64,000 nucleotides of DNA. Origin: Temnothorax longispinosus. Lineage: Eukaryota > Arthropoda > Insecta > Hymenoptera > Formicidae. Positions 1 to 12,400 of the stretch are shown piece after piece (the stretch's first letter is position 1; every line of letters begins with the position of its first letter). Under the pieces are notes generated by a model. That model did no database searches. It was given only the letters and a program-made list of their open reading frames with translations, and was not told where the DNA came from. Position numbers and translations under genes: made by a program. The DNA lies in contig NC_092366.1 of assembly GCF_030848805.1 (NCBI RefSeq), forward strand, positions 1,612,001 to 1,676,000, given 5' to 3'.

Positions 1-93
1 CTCAGTCGATCTTTCACAAGGAAACGTGTACGCAGTGTGAATCACAGCAGAATGTCAAGAACGCGCAAAGGAGGATTCTAGAATCTATTCTAA
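1..93 (+). CDS. Possible 3' part of a coding exon cut by the left edge; identity unknown
   Basis: The third forward frame is open from base 3 to 93, and a donor-like GTAAGA follows at 94-99, so the exon would end one base into a codon. The peptide contains a C-x-x-C (ETCTQCESQQ) followed by a basic, helix-like stretch ending RRILESILS. That order (CxxC, then Arg-Ile, then Ile-Leu-Ser) recalls the start of TGF-beta/activin/myostatin-type prodomains, but the match is only by pattern and spacing. A CTCAG at bases 1-5 could also be the exon's own acceptor. About thirty open codons can occur by chance. If real, the gene enters from the left and continues rightward; no mature cystine-knot domain was found in the window. 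Confidence 0.25.
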
Positions 94-3000
94 GTAAGAT
101 ATGTTAGTGAGATTAATGCGAGTCATATATTCATTCTAAATGGAAGTCAAGTAAGAAGCTAAATTATCGATAGATAATCTAACAAAGAATATAAATACAT
201 ATTCTTCGCTATCATTATCGCCTATATCTCTCGATAATTGATATTAAATAATATAAGATTTAAAAAGATTTATATATACTAATTGATTTTCTTTCTTCCT
301 TTGTTGATATCATATCTAACAAATTGCCAGGATTAGATGTATATTAATTAATTCCTTTACGGTGTTCATGACTCCTATAACTTCTTACATGACATCTACA
401 TACGTCCCAAATGATCGTTGCAAAAATTTCGCCGTATGCGAGAACGACTCCGGTGAACGTGCTGCACGTGCCCTTTTCCGAGGAAGAAACGTCTAACGCC
501 GGGACCTTTTTGCCCTCTGGCAACGGAAACGCGGCGGCGCGATTCCTGCTTCTCGACGAGGAGCTTCTTCGGATCGATAAAAAATATCGACGGGCGCATT
601 TTTGTCAGTCTGGACACGTGTTTCGGGAATGTGAGTAATCGCGGCCTGCGCCGCGTTGGTCTCTGTCGTGTGCAGATGCGCTTCGTCGGTCCGATCCGTG
701 TACGTGCATCATTATTTTTCTCGTATCGTCACCGATTTATTATACACATCGTGATAGTCGTATGCCTAATTTGCACATCTTGATATCTGTTTAAAATAAA
801 TTGCTTATTCTCATTTCGTTTATAATCTTAATTCTCGTAACAAAGATATTATATTATCTTTTTTAATATTATTTATATGTTTATAAATTATAATTATTAT
901 TTTTTGTTAACATTATGTTATTTAATTATGTTATTAAACTTTACGTCAAATTTTTAAAATATATATAAAATAGAATAGTTAAATGTATCTCTTCCTAGGA
1001 TATATTTTTTTATCGTATATGCATGTTGAATAAACGAATTCTAAATTTTCTTTGACCATTGACAGTAGTCATGCTCATTATCTTAGAAGATAAGTACTTA
1101 TACTGCTTGTCAGCGACCCCTGTATCCGTGTCATTTAGTATAATCACGGCACAATTACCAGATGCTTATTCTATAATTATATATGATGCAATTCTCGTGA
1201 CATATCTTGTTAAAACTTAAAATATTTTAACGACTATCTTGTGAGCTACTAAGATTTTAATATTAATATTAATTTGTCTTGTAATGAAAATAATTTAGCA
1301 TATGTGTTGTAACATGATATATGTAGATTAAAAAATGTTTTTTTCTCTTTTATAGAGAAATACACAAGCCAATGTATTGCAGTTTGCGAAACATAAAAAA
1401 TTGTATTGTAATTAAATGTATTTTTTGATGTATTATGTGTATTTTATAAGAGTATATATATTCTTTCAAAAAAATGTCAAAAAATATTTTTTTATGTACT
1501 TCTGTCTTACAATCACAGTATTTTTCGTATTCAAATATAATAAGAAGAGAGATAAAAACTATGTAAATAAAGAATATGTTAAAAAATTAATATTTGTTTG
1601 AGGATTACTTCTAGAAAATGAAAAAATTTGAAAATAGAGAACTATACAAATATAAGTACTCCGAGACTGCAATATGCGTCTGAGAGTTAAAGATACTTCG
1701 CATTAGTGACGCTAATAATTGCATTTCGCCAATTACGCGTCGCGTCTCGTGACGTAAAGACGCGTTCACTCACGGACCCCGAGGGCCCCCGTATTGCCTC
1801 GGGGAATGCCGATCTCCGATGAAAGAGAGAGAACGATAAGCAGAAAGAGAGGGACGAAGGGCGGGAACGCGGTACACGAAAGCTTCTCCGGCGGCGCGGG
1901 GAACGAGAGGGTGAAAACGAGGCTCCAGCTATGGCCGAAAGGGATCGAGAGTCCGCCGCAAGGCCCAAGAAGCGGCATACGACCGCCGTATTTCAATATT
2001 TTAAGCGCACTCCGGGGTATCGTGCATACCACGGCCAAACGTTCAATATTTGAAGCGAGGGAAAGTAGGTACTCGAGGCGCGCAAGTATTCGGTATTTTC
2101 GGTTACTCAAAAGCCTATACTCAATCTCTTTCGGAACGTTTGAGGATTCTTTGTTATTTAAAAATGTACATATTATTAAATAAATTCCTTATCTCTTTCA
2201 ATTACTGATAAATTTAAAGTAATATCGTGTGTGTGTGCTGGAAAACTGATAATCCCGAAGGTCGACTTTGCAAAGAAATGTTTTGTTTTTAAATAAAACT
2301 TGTAGACGAAATCAAGACAAATTTAGAATTAGCGAGAAAGAGGAACAATTTGTGCGAGGATGCGGAGAGGCCGAAAGGGAAACCGCGCGTCGCACGAAAA
2401 CATGGAAACAAATGATCCTTCTCGTTTCGGCGCTCGTTCCCCTCGAGAAACAGGTTGTGAGACAGCCAGCATCTTCGCCGCATCATCCTTCTATCGCACA
2501 TGAAGAAAGCCCGCGCGTTTCTTCTCGCCGTCTCTAATTAAATCGGGAAGCCAATGGGAACGTTCCGCGCATAATTCCTCGGATCGCGTAAAGGGCGCGA
2601 TCGAGGAGCGTGGAAATAATTACGCGCACTCTCCTGATCACGCTTCGGATCCGAAGACGATCTACCTACGATTGTGTTGTTAATTTTTTGAGAGAAGATG
2701 TCAGGCAGAGGCATAATTGCACGTTTTCGTGATAAAGAGGGTACTCAATTCTTTTTCAAGCTCTCCCACAACCCCCCCCCCCTCACACACACACACACAG
2801 TATAATATATTTTAATAACGTATTCTAGAGATCAATTAAAGCCGAAATTCTTGACACGAGAATATTGCGGTTGAGCTCGATTTGTTCTACATCTGCACTA
2901 CATCTCGCAAAGTAGCGATTAACAACTGATGTATCTCGGACAGCAAATTTAACAGATTACTGACGTATTATAATATTATACGTGCGATATAATTTGTACG

Positions 3001-3897
3001 TATAAATTCAGTGAAATACATGTACTAATGAATAAACGGTTGATATATTATGATTTTTAATTTTACTTTTATTAATATGTACTGATTACTGATCTTGCCG
3101 AGATTTGAATATAATTTTAATGACACATTTCTTTTACAGCAATTTTTGCAATTGAGAGTGCGAGAAGTTATCCTTTATCAGTCAGTTCTTGTGAATAAAC
3201 GAAAAAAAAAAGATCGGATTAATTTATCGTCGTAGCGGACGTAAGACACAACAATAACGTCCAGGGAATTATTTTAACGATCGTGAAAGTGACGAGAATA
3301 GCAGTACTTCCTGCCAAAGCGAACGGTTCACCCCGCACATACTTTAGCTTAATAATCGCGTCTGCCTAACGTTGACCGCCGGTCATTCTTTGTCTCATTG
3401 TGGGTCAAACATTCTTTGCGAATGTACATGTCAAACGCGCTCTTATGAAATGAGGTCTATGACATAATACACGGAGCGTTTGTCTGTCAAGGGTTAATAA
3501 TGGCTTCCTTTATTTTAGATTTATAGTCGGTCTTCGTTTAAAGGATATTTGGTGATAGAGTTTATTTTGTGCAATTATATATGGCTGTGAATATTCAACA
3601 TTTTAATCCAGCATCAAGATCATTTCTACTCAAAATTAAATAAAATTTAACTGCACTTATCATTCTGAAAAAACTTAACAAAACCGTTAAATTTTCTTAC
3701 AATTTTCTTTAAAAAATTCCTTCTAATGTCGATTTTGAATCTGTCAAATAAATTATTTATACGGATGTTAGGAAACCCATATAATGTAGTAAAACATTGA
3801 TCGAAAATGTTGATTTCAATCACGTGAGCCATTATTTGTCAGTCACCTGATCCGAAAATGTCTATCGTGCAAATATATCTAAAGTTTACTCTCTCAG
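94..3897. other. Noncoding AT-rich stretch with small GC islands
   Basis: No gene is supported here. A GC-rich island at about 400-640 holds an ATG-started 75-codon forward frame (411-638) with an in-frame stop just upstream and a GTGAGT near its end (631-636). It could be a first exon, but the peptide is unfamiliar. A second island at 1740-2000 contains a short perfect stem (CCCCGAGG at about 1777 with CCTCGGGG at about 1797). The rest is AT-rich with frequent stops in all frames. Confidence 0.6.
2771..2799. repeat. Poly-C run followed by a (CA)n microsatellite
   Basis: A run of about eleven C residues (2772-2782) is followed by about eight CA units ending at 2799. It is a simple sequence tract with no coding meaning. 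Confidence 0.85.
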
Positions 3898-4041
3898 GAA
3901 TGCATAATTGTTATCAAAAACGCTACACGAGTACCTTAATATCGCGCAATATTTCGAGTCGTCGTATCCACTTCTACGTTTACGGAAATTGGTATGTGTC
4001 GGGAAAGAGATTCCATCTTTATGAACTTAATCAACCTAGAA
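3898..4041 (+). CDS. Exon-like segment of 144 bases; unidentified
   Basis: The segment is bounded by a pyrimidine-rich acceptor (TTTACTCTCTCAG ending at 3897) and a strong donor (GTAAGT at 4042). Only one forward frame is open through it: two leading bases, 47 codons, one trailing base. The encoded peptide is rich in Tyr, Arg and Ser (for example RRIHFYVYGNWYVSGKRF) and matches no family I recognise. The phase fits the possible exon at the left edge, which ends with one base of a codon, although one in three random pairs would. It could equally be an exon of a noncoding transcript or a chance pairing of splice-like sites in AT-rich DNA. Confidence 0.2.
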
Positions 4042-6461
4042 GTAAGTAATCGCGCTTAAAATAAGTTGTCCGGCAAGGAGTATAAGTATGCTAGAACGGG
4101 ACAGATTGAAGGAAAAGATATGAGGATAGGCAAACGCGTTTCTCAAGTAAGTTTTATTTTTCAGAACAAGATCCCTAGAATGTAGAAATCTGCTATAGAA
4201 TTCATATCTATTTTTCTAAAGAAGATAATAAAAGTCACGATACAAATAACGACATGGATTGAACGGTCAGTTGGAACTTAACATAATTTACTGACATGAT
4301 TAAATTTTTCTGAACGATCAAAATAATTAAAAAATATTCCTTTAAAAATTATAATTTTATATTATGCCGTATAGAAGTAAGTATTCAGCAAAGTGTTCAG
4401 CGATCGCTTATTACTGGTGTATCTGAAATCATTACAATAATGCTTTTCGCGTCGCTCGAATCTCTTATTAATAGCTGCGAAGCGATTAGAGCAATTCGCT
4501 TCGATTCGACAGCGAGACGCGTAATCGCATCGGAGGGAAAAGCGACTTGCCGGAGGCACGCACGTAAGGATAGCCGCGCGCGCGCGCGTGTCGGACCTCG
4601 GCTCTCGATCTTAATGAAACAATGGTGGTGGCCGTGCGCGGGGACGGGAAGGGAAGAGAGGGAGAAAGGGGGGAGAAGGCTGGAGGAGACCTCGGTGCTA
4701 ACTGGAGTCCCTCGCGGTCAATGAATCTGCTGGCCTTTTCCCATGCTCGCGAGGACCACGAGAGTGCCCCGGCAGCGCCGCGACTCTCTTCGGGTCCAGC
4801 CGATTTTATTAGTCTCTGACTCATTCTGCCTCTGGGACAGGCGTTTCTGTCTGTCGTTTCTCCCCCCCCCCCTCCCCCTCTCTTTCTCTCTTTCTTTCCC
4901 TCTTTCTCTCTGCACCGTCTCGTCTTGCGTATGAGCGCATGAGCACTTCTTTTTCGCTTCTTTCTTTCTTTCTTTCTCCATTCCGTTTTTTTTTTATTCG
5001 TCGCTGTCCGACGGAAGCCGCGAATAAACGATATCAAACGTTTCGTCCGCCGCCAAACGCGTCCGCACACTTGGCGCAGAAATATCGCAGGCCTTGAGTC
5101 ATGGATGTGACATAAATGCTGGATACGCGACCGCCGGGCTATCGAGGTTGCCAAAATAGGCCGCTATCTCAGACTCGGACGAAAGGCTTTAGGCGAGGAG
5201 AATGATTATGGGAATCATTTTAATATGTAGTAAATACAAAAATATATAAGGAACATAACTAGTGTATGTATGAAATTATCCTTCTTATAATTCGGCTGTT
5301 AATTTTCAATTTCTACCTTATTCGTCAATTATTTCATTTATATTTATCTCGTCAATTATTTATACGTCAAGGCTCATACATTGATTCAATTCTTAATTTA
5401 CACGTGCTACATGATTACGAGAGATCGTGGCGTCGATTTGAGGAGATTCTTATGAAAAATCACGAGACACGCCGGAACAAAGAGCGACGGAAACTATCCG
5501 CGGGGTGACGGTTCATTTGCCGAGACAACGCGACGTCGCGTCTGTCCGTTTATTTTCCCCCGTGCCTCGCGGGTGGACCCCGAGCTTTGCTTTTCCCATC
5601 GCGCGGTTTGTTTTTCCCTTTTTCGTCTCGCATCTGACCGTCTGTTCATCTTTCGCAGCTTTCAACTTCCTTCGGTCCAGCTTAAGAAGTCTGCTCGCTT
5701 TCTCCTACTCCCTCGCTCTTTTTCTCCGTCTCGCTTTCCTTCTCTTTCTCTATTTTCGTCTTCGTCACGGCACGACAGAACCGAGGAGAGTCTTAAGGGT
5801 GGCGTTAACGAGGCGGCGAGACTTTCACACGGCCGCTCGCGTCGCCGAGGCAAACAGGTCCGTTTAGCTCCAGTTGCTGGGCCGGGCCCTCCTATTTATG
5901 CGAGTTACGTCAGGCCGCGTCATCGTAAACTTCCTCGCTATCGATGCGTCGGCGCGATATCATATCGGTAACGTCTCCGCGTACAATGAGCAACTGTTGT
6001 CAGTCACCGGAAAGTCGGCGGAAGTTCATTCCAAGCTCGCGCTTCTCGCATAACTTTGTCTGAACTCAGCTCGACAACGGTATTTCTTTTTTTGCAGCCT
6101 TTTTATCGTCAAAATTAGTAACATCTTTAATTCTTTGATTCAATTTTCTATTATTTTATGAGACTAATATTGTTAATATTGACTGTCATTGTTTTTACCA
6201 AATAAAGTATTATAAAAAATTAATTATTATATATTTTTTATGCGTTATTTTCTTATTGATTTTCATATCTTCTTCTGGAAAAAACTATCAATATTTTCTA
6301 TCTTTTCTAAAAAATGTTTATATCATTTTATACACTATGTTAAATCTTACTAATATTTTATGTGAAAGAGATATACTGGAATAACTTACTTAATTACATT
6401 AAAAAATTGATTTCAACGACTTAATGACTATTTTTGCATTTATACATTAAAGAATGGAAAG
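4042..6461. other. Noncoding; GC islands and pyrimidine tracts
   Basis: Two GC-rich islands (about 4440-5160 and 5440-6070) are separated by AT-rich DNA. The first contains a C/T-rich tract at 4855-4990 with a run of ten C at about 4862. Long frames on either strand here are low-complexity products of that tract (Arg/Lys/Glu-rich on one strand, Ser/Leu/Phe-rich on the other) and are not credible proteins. From 6070 to 6440 the sequence is AT-rich with nothing recognisable. Confidence 0.6.
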
Positions 6462-6646
6462 ACGAGACTCCTAGAGATATCATTGCCACCTTTGACTAGA
6501 GAGGATACGGCCTTAGAGGCGTTCAGGCATAATCCCACGGATGGTAGCTTCGCACCACCGGCCGCTCGACCGAGTGCGTGAACCAAATGTCCGAACCTGC
6601 GGTTCCTCTCGTACTGAGCAGGATTACTATCGCAATGACTGGTCAT

Positions 6647-6682
<36 letters not shown>

Positions 6683-6683
6683 C
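6462..6683 (-). pseudogene. 28S rRNA fragment (sarcin-ricin loop and downstream region), antisense
   Basis: Read on the minus strand, this interval is about 220 bases of the 3' part of large-subunit rRNA. It starts near TAGACCGTCGTGAGACAGG (6682 downward), passes through the universally conserved sarcin-ricin loop (AGTACGAGAGGAAC, 6615-6602), and continues through GGTGCGAAGCTACCATCCGT and ATGCCTGAACGCCTCTAAGG to about 6462. These blocks agree with insect 28S as I know it. Flanking DNA on both sides is ordinary AT-rich sequence, and the rest of the several-kilobase gene is absent, so this is a truncated, dispersed copy and not a working rRNA gene. No poly-A tail or clear target duplication is visible. 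The outer ends are approximate. Confidence 0.88.
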
Positions 6684-7169
6684 ACGAAAGAATTATTACG
6701 GTGTTATATATGTATTTCGAGATATTGCATCTATCGTTGAGAATATGAAAATAAAGACATCGGTATTTTGATATCACGAAAACACTATCGATCGGTAGCA
6801 CCAAAGTACTGATGTATCCACGATCATAGGTGCATCTTCGAACACAAGAACAAAAATAAAAGGAACCGTGGAGGGAACCAACAAGGGATATGAGTGAAGA
6901 GAAGGCGCGCCCGCGGGAATTGCCGAAGAGACGTGCGTGGAGAGGTATGGTCGACGGATGAAAGGGCGGCGGTGGGGCCGGCCGAGGGGGAGACCGAAAG
7001 TGTAGGGGGCCCGGTTGGTCCCAAACGCGCCGCCACCACCGCCGCGTTCGTTGCGGCCGAAACGAACTGGCGTAGCCAGGAGGCGAAACACGCGAATCCC
7101 TCGCCTCCTTCTCTCTCGCCTCGTCGGCGATATCTCTGCCCTATTTCGAACGATGGAAAGACTCTTGTG

Positions 7170-7171
<2 letters not shown>

Positions 7172-7217
<46 letters not shown>
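7172..7217. repeat. (GA)n microsatellite
   Basis: About 22 uninterrupted GA units are followed by a degenerate purine tail to about 7231. Frames across it give artefactual Arg-Glu repeats. Confidence 0.95.
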
Positions 7218-7231
<14 letters not shown>

Positions 7232-8159
7232 AAATCCGGAGAACCTTGGCCGAGACGTGGGAATAGCATCGTGATTGATTTGAGTTCGACCGAGTATATA
7301 CTCGGTGATCATGAGTACATATTCAACGCCAAGTCGATGAGGGCTTGTTATCGTTGATGATATTTGATAATTATCGAGAATGTCTTTCTCTAGAAAGAGA
7401 TAAAATTCTGAAAAATTACGGTTAGGAATGCAGCCAGATATACCTGTACCTGCGGTATTAGACGCTAAATGCCTCCCTTCCCCCTTACCCTAATTCACAC
7501 ATCCATCACACCTACTATTGTACCCTAATTTACACATTCCACGCAATACATGTATTCTTGTTCTTTTTAAAATATGAGTGGAATTTATTACTCGTTAGAA
7601 GTTGTATTTAAACTAATGAATATTATATGCATCAATATTAACATAAAGAATATTTTGCTTCCTATGTGTTTTTTATGTCCTCGTTTCCACACTTTTGTAA
7701 TTATTCAGATTTAGTAGAGAGATTTAGTACAAACAGGTGCGTTAAGTTTCGGTAATTGTCTCGAAAAAGTGCTTACACTAGAAGATTCTGCTTTAATGCT
7801 TAGTTTTGTAGACACGTAGACAGATTTATTCGTACAATATATTAATAATGAATTCACAATGCATGTTTTGAGTTTTTACTATTTAATAGGGCAAAGACGT
7901 GACTTCGTTGGGCGCAGCCATAATCGCGGAATAACACGCGGGAATATTTTCATCCGAGAGCACTACCATTTTCTTTCTCTCTCTCTCTCTCTTTCTCTTC
8001 TCGAAAAACGTACTCCGTTCCCTGCTCTACCCTAGAATCCCGAAATCCGACCTGGGCAGTTTCGGCGGCCGGCTCTTTCTCCTCCCGTAGCGCGCCCGAC
8101 TCTCCGCATCCCTTAGGAGCAAAAAGGCCCTCGATATATTCTTTGATCCTCGACGAAGG

Positions 8160-8510
8160 AGCCGTTTCCTTTCTTCTCTCTGGTTATCCGTTTCGTACGG
8201 TGCCTCGGAAGGAAGGACCTCCCTGGACTTCGTCGACTCCGCGGAGGTCCCGTTCTTCTTTCTCCTTCCCTCCTGGCCTTCTTATTCTTTTTCTTTCATT
8301 CTCTCTCTTTCTCTTCTTCTCTTCTTCCTTCTCCTGCTCTTGCGCGCCAGTCAAAGGATCCAGACGAGGGCCCGATCGGAGAAAGAAGGAGAGAAAGGTA
8401 TAGAGAAAGAAAGGCAGAGAGAAAGAGAGAAAGAAGGAGCAGAGACGGGAGGAGTCGGGAGAAAAGCAGGAGGAGAAGGAGGAGCCGGAGGTCTGGAGAG
8501 GACAAGGTCT
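8160..8510. repeat. Facing polypyrimidine and polypurine tracts
   Basis: A C/T-rich tract (densest at 8280-8345) is followed, after a mixed spacer of about 35-45 bases, by a G/A-rich tract on the same strand (8380-8510). The two are broadly complementary, so the region could fold back as a hairpin or form triplex-type structures. The long frames here are low-complexity and not proteins. Confidence 0.7.
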
Positions 8511-9382
8511 CCTTTTACTCTCCTCCCGGGATTCGGTCGGTACCTTTCCACGGTGCGTGTGCGCATACGCATACGTGTATTTCTGTGTGAAACACATACG
8601 AGACATATGTGGAGAGATGGATGCGCGATAGAATGAAAGAGAGAAAGAGAGAAAGATCCCGTGCGCTACACACTACACAACGTCGTCGTGCAAACCCCAT
8701 GGGCCCGTAGAACCGCATTCCAAGGCGGCTCCATGGATGTGGCCCACGATGGCGTTAGAGGCGGCCGCGGCGGCGGGAGGAGGAAGAAGAAGAGGAAGAC
8801 GAAGAAGAAGAAAGAGAAGAAAAGGCTGAGAGGTCGGTCTGGAAAGTGCAGAAGAGAGACGGAGGGAAAGATGGAGAAAGAAAGAGAGGGAGCGCTCGGG
8901 AATAACTCGATAAAGCGAAGGACTCCTTCTAATTAAAATGAGTTCCGCCGCGGGTCCTCGTGTACGTCTCTCGCCGCGTTCTTATTACGTCGCGAACTTT
9001 TACTCTTCTCCTACTTCTCCTCCTTCTCCTCCTGCCCAGTCTGATTCTTCCATACCGCCGCGACGCGCACGCACCTCTGCAGGTTCGAGATGCGTTTTGT
9101 CTTCCTGGATCGGTCGCCAATATGTTTTCGCGCGTAAATCGCGATTGAAATGCGCCGCTACGTGATCGGGTCTGGGTGGCGGATGAGAGCGAAGAGGGTC
9201 CGATGGGTCATAATTTTTGGAGAACTAGGGGATTACGGGGGCTAAATGTGGCCGGATGATGGATGGCGCGGGTAGGGCTTTAATCCTCCATTGATTGCAA
9301 TGTGCGTATGCGTTTGACCATGTTGGAACGTTTCCCAAAATATTAGTTAAGTTAAGTGAGATTTAAAAAAAAGCAAAAAAAA

Positions 9383-9405
9383 AATATATATATATATATA
9401 TATAC
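9383..9405. repeat. (TA)n microsatellite after an A-rich run
   Basis: About ten TA units follow a short poly-A tract. Confidence 0.9.
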
Positions 9406-12400
9406 AGAATGATTAGATACACAGAATTGATGAAAGATGTAGAACTCTCACGTGAGATCATTTTTACTAAATTATGTACAAAAAAATTAAACTATTTTGT
9501 AGATGACAAATAAAAAGAGACAAACTTTAGCGTAACTACTTTAGCGTAATCAATGATAATGCACAATAGATTAATAAATCTGGAAACTATGTAAACCAAT
9601 ATTGCACTTAAAGCAAAGATCTATTTTTATTTTTTAATGTACAATCTTTCGACTTCGGTTTGCATTTCCTGATTGTTTGATCTTTTCGAGTTAAGCATCT
9701 CAAAATCAAATAGTATAATAATATCGTGGAAAGGAATGTGTCGTCGACAATAGTGGACAAATAGGTTCGCGTGACAGCTCAGTAATCCATCATCTTTCTT
9801 AATAGTCATACTACTTTCGCTGGAACTAATGGAAGTGATACGACATTTTGTGCCACTGTCGCAAGGATATATTTTCTAGGTAAGTAAACCTGCTTTGCGA
9901 GCCTTTAAAAAACCATTCTCTGTGTCAACAAATAGGAATCTTCATCCGTACCAAGCCTGTTTCTCGGAATTTTATTACACGTTTTAAAAAAGTTGAGAAC
10001 CATCGGCATCGGCCTCAAACAGGTAGAATAAATGATCGCGCGAATACTACTCCTCGGCGATCGCGCTCCAAAGATAAGCAAACATATTTTTCAACAAAGT
10101 GAGGAGCGTATTTTTATTTGATTCCCTTTTGGATATATCATGTAGTAATAAAAGCATAAAAGAAGCCGTGAGACTCAAATATTTCGTATATTTAACTTCA
10201 GCAATGCAGTAAGACGCGCAAGTTTAAAACTTCTTTATATAAATCTCATTCCTCGTGCCATTAACTCTCATTCCTCTTACCATTAAATTACAGATATGTA
10301 TATTAAAGAAATTAAAATCTCTTTTTGCTCAAGAAAATTGTAATTTTCCCTATTAAATGGTGCAAGTTAATTTAAAGATAATTGCGAGACAATTCTAATA
10401 AAGTTTTGAATTGCTTGTCACAAAATGTATTGAACATTACATAAATATATTATTTTAATTAATATTTTAAATATAACACGTATACACATATTTCAATAAC
10501 GTAATTTGTCGATGGAATTTCATCGCTTCAGTCATCATAACATATATGTATATATATAGCTGTAAATCGATTCACGTACCACTTTAATACCTTTTGCCTC
10601 CCGCACGCATTGAAAGTTATGAACCCATACGATACAGCTGTCCTACCATCTCGATAATATTTTGTACGTGATTTTTTATGAGATACCGCGAAATAACGCA
10701 TGTTCTCTTCCCGATATGTTCTGTTAGTATAACCGTGCGACTTGCGAATTCCCAATTGCACTGACAATCGGCGGTTTAGGGTGGAATAATTAAGAGCTTA
10801 TTAGTAGAAAAGAAAGAGAGGAGTCAGCCGCAAAGTTCTATCACCCAATACATCTGATTTAATGACCTGTTGCGTAAATCAAACGCTCCGTCTTCCTCCT
10901 CTCACTCGTCGCTCCCTCTTTCGTTCTCGATTCTCCTTTCACTCTCGTCCTTCTTCACTTTCTCTCTATCTCGCTCCCTCCCTCCCTTCTCCCTTTTTCG
11001 ATCGTTCGCGTTGGCGGCGGCGGCGGCTTGTTCCTCATTTAGTCCTTTTTTCCCTTCTCTCTCTCTCTTTCTCTCTCTCTCTTATTCTTTCTCGTGAGGA
11101 GGTAGTGGTCCCTCTTTGAAAACAGGTAACCACCACTACACATCTCCATGCACCGTCATCTCGCACGAGGTAGGTCGCCCCCGGTGATACATGGCGTTTC
11201 TCACGGTGATAATTATCACCAAATCCGTGAAACACGAGGTGGTAGACCAACAATCAGATTAAAACAGATTGTAGAATAGCAATTTTGGACGAAATGACAT
11301 AGAAAGGCAAAAAGAAATAACTTGAAAAAGAACAATACGCGAAAATCAAGGAAAGATTAAAAAGTATACAGTGGGCATTTAGAAGTTTTTATAAGTATAT
11401 AAATCTATATTAAATGAATTCTTAATATGTAACAACATAAATCTATTATCAAATTAAAACCTAATTATAATGATAATCATTCTCTTACTTTTTACTTTTT
11501 CCTCCTAAAATTGATATCGTCACATTTCAAAATACTCACGCAACCTCTTGCCTGGAATGTATTAATAATCTGGTATATCGCGTTTTAATATCACCTCATA
11601 TTTATAGTTGCATTTCTATTTAAAAACTTAGCTGAGACGAATCTTAAGACATGATATAGTTTAATAAATTGAACTTGAGAATCAATTTAATATTCGTTGA
11701 ATTATATTTATCATCGGGGCTTAATTGAGAAATTCAGATGAAGTTTCAAGACACAGCTTGAGTTTTGCTTCTCGCGGTTTAATAAGCAACTTTTGAGAGA
11801 AGATTATATGTAAATGTATATATTAATAGTTTTATTTTTTGTAACATTTTTCCGAAGATGACTTGAAAATAGAAAGCTTACTTACGTGCAACATCTAATT
11901 TGTAATCCAAGAATAGATTTTTAAAGCGTTAAAATTAAAAATTATATAAGATACTATTTTTTATTATATTTTTCAGATAACAGCGTTCCACGCGAATCGA
12001 CAGAGCGAATAATTTACATAAGATTGAATATCGCGTCGAATTTATTTGACGTATAGTTTGCGGAATTTATATGTACGAATTGTATCGCGCGTGTGCAATT
12101 TATTAAGATCTTTTGTTATTTGAGACTCATCAGTTATTAATCGTTTATTTGTGAGACGTCGTAGTAGTACGGAGATATTTTATCGTATAATCGTATCTTT
12201 TTCACGTTATTCATCAGTTGCGAAATATTAAAATTCACTTCGTCGGGAATATCATAAAAAATGTTGAGCGATCATTTTATCCAGATAATAAATTTGCGTG
12301 TGATAATAATTAACCGTATTTTCGCGAGAGTTGTGTGAGCGCGACGAAGGAATCCAAAAGAAGGAGAATACCTGGAAGACCTCGGGCAACGGCGGAGTAA

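Noticed and set aside
4486..5154. 222-codon minus-strand open frame
   Set aside because: It is driven by a C/T-rich tract and consists largely of Lys/Arg/Glu/Gly runs with no domain, and overlapping frames exist on both strands.
7480..7550. Two imperfect copies of TACCCTAATT-ACACAT, considered as telomere-like repeats
   Set aside because: Insect telomere repeats are TTAGG arrays; two diverged copies of a different motif do not qualify.
9450..9475. GTGAGATCATTTTT resembling the bantam microRNA seed
   Set aside because: The similarity ends after the seed and T-run, and the flanks form a short CTCACGTGAG palindrome instead of a precursor hairpin.
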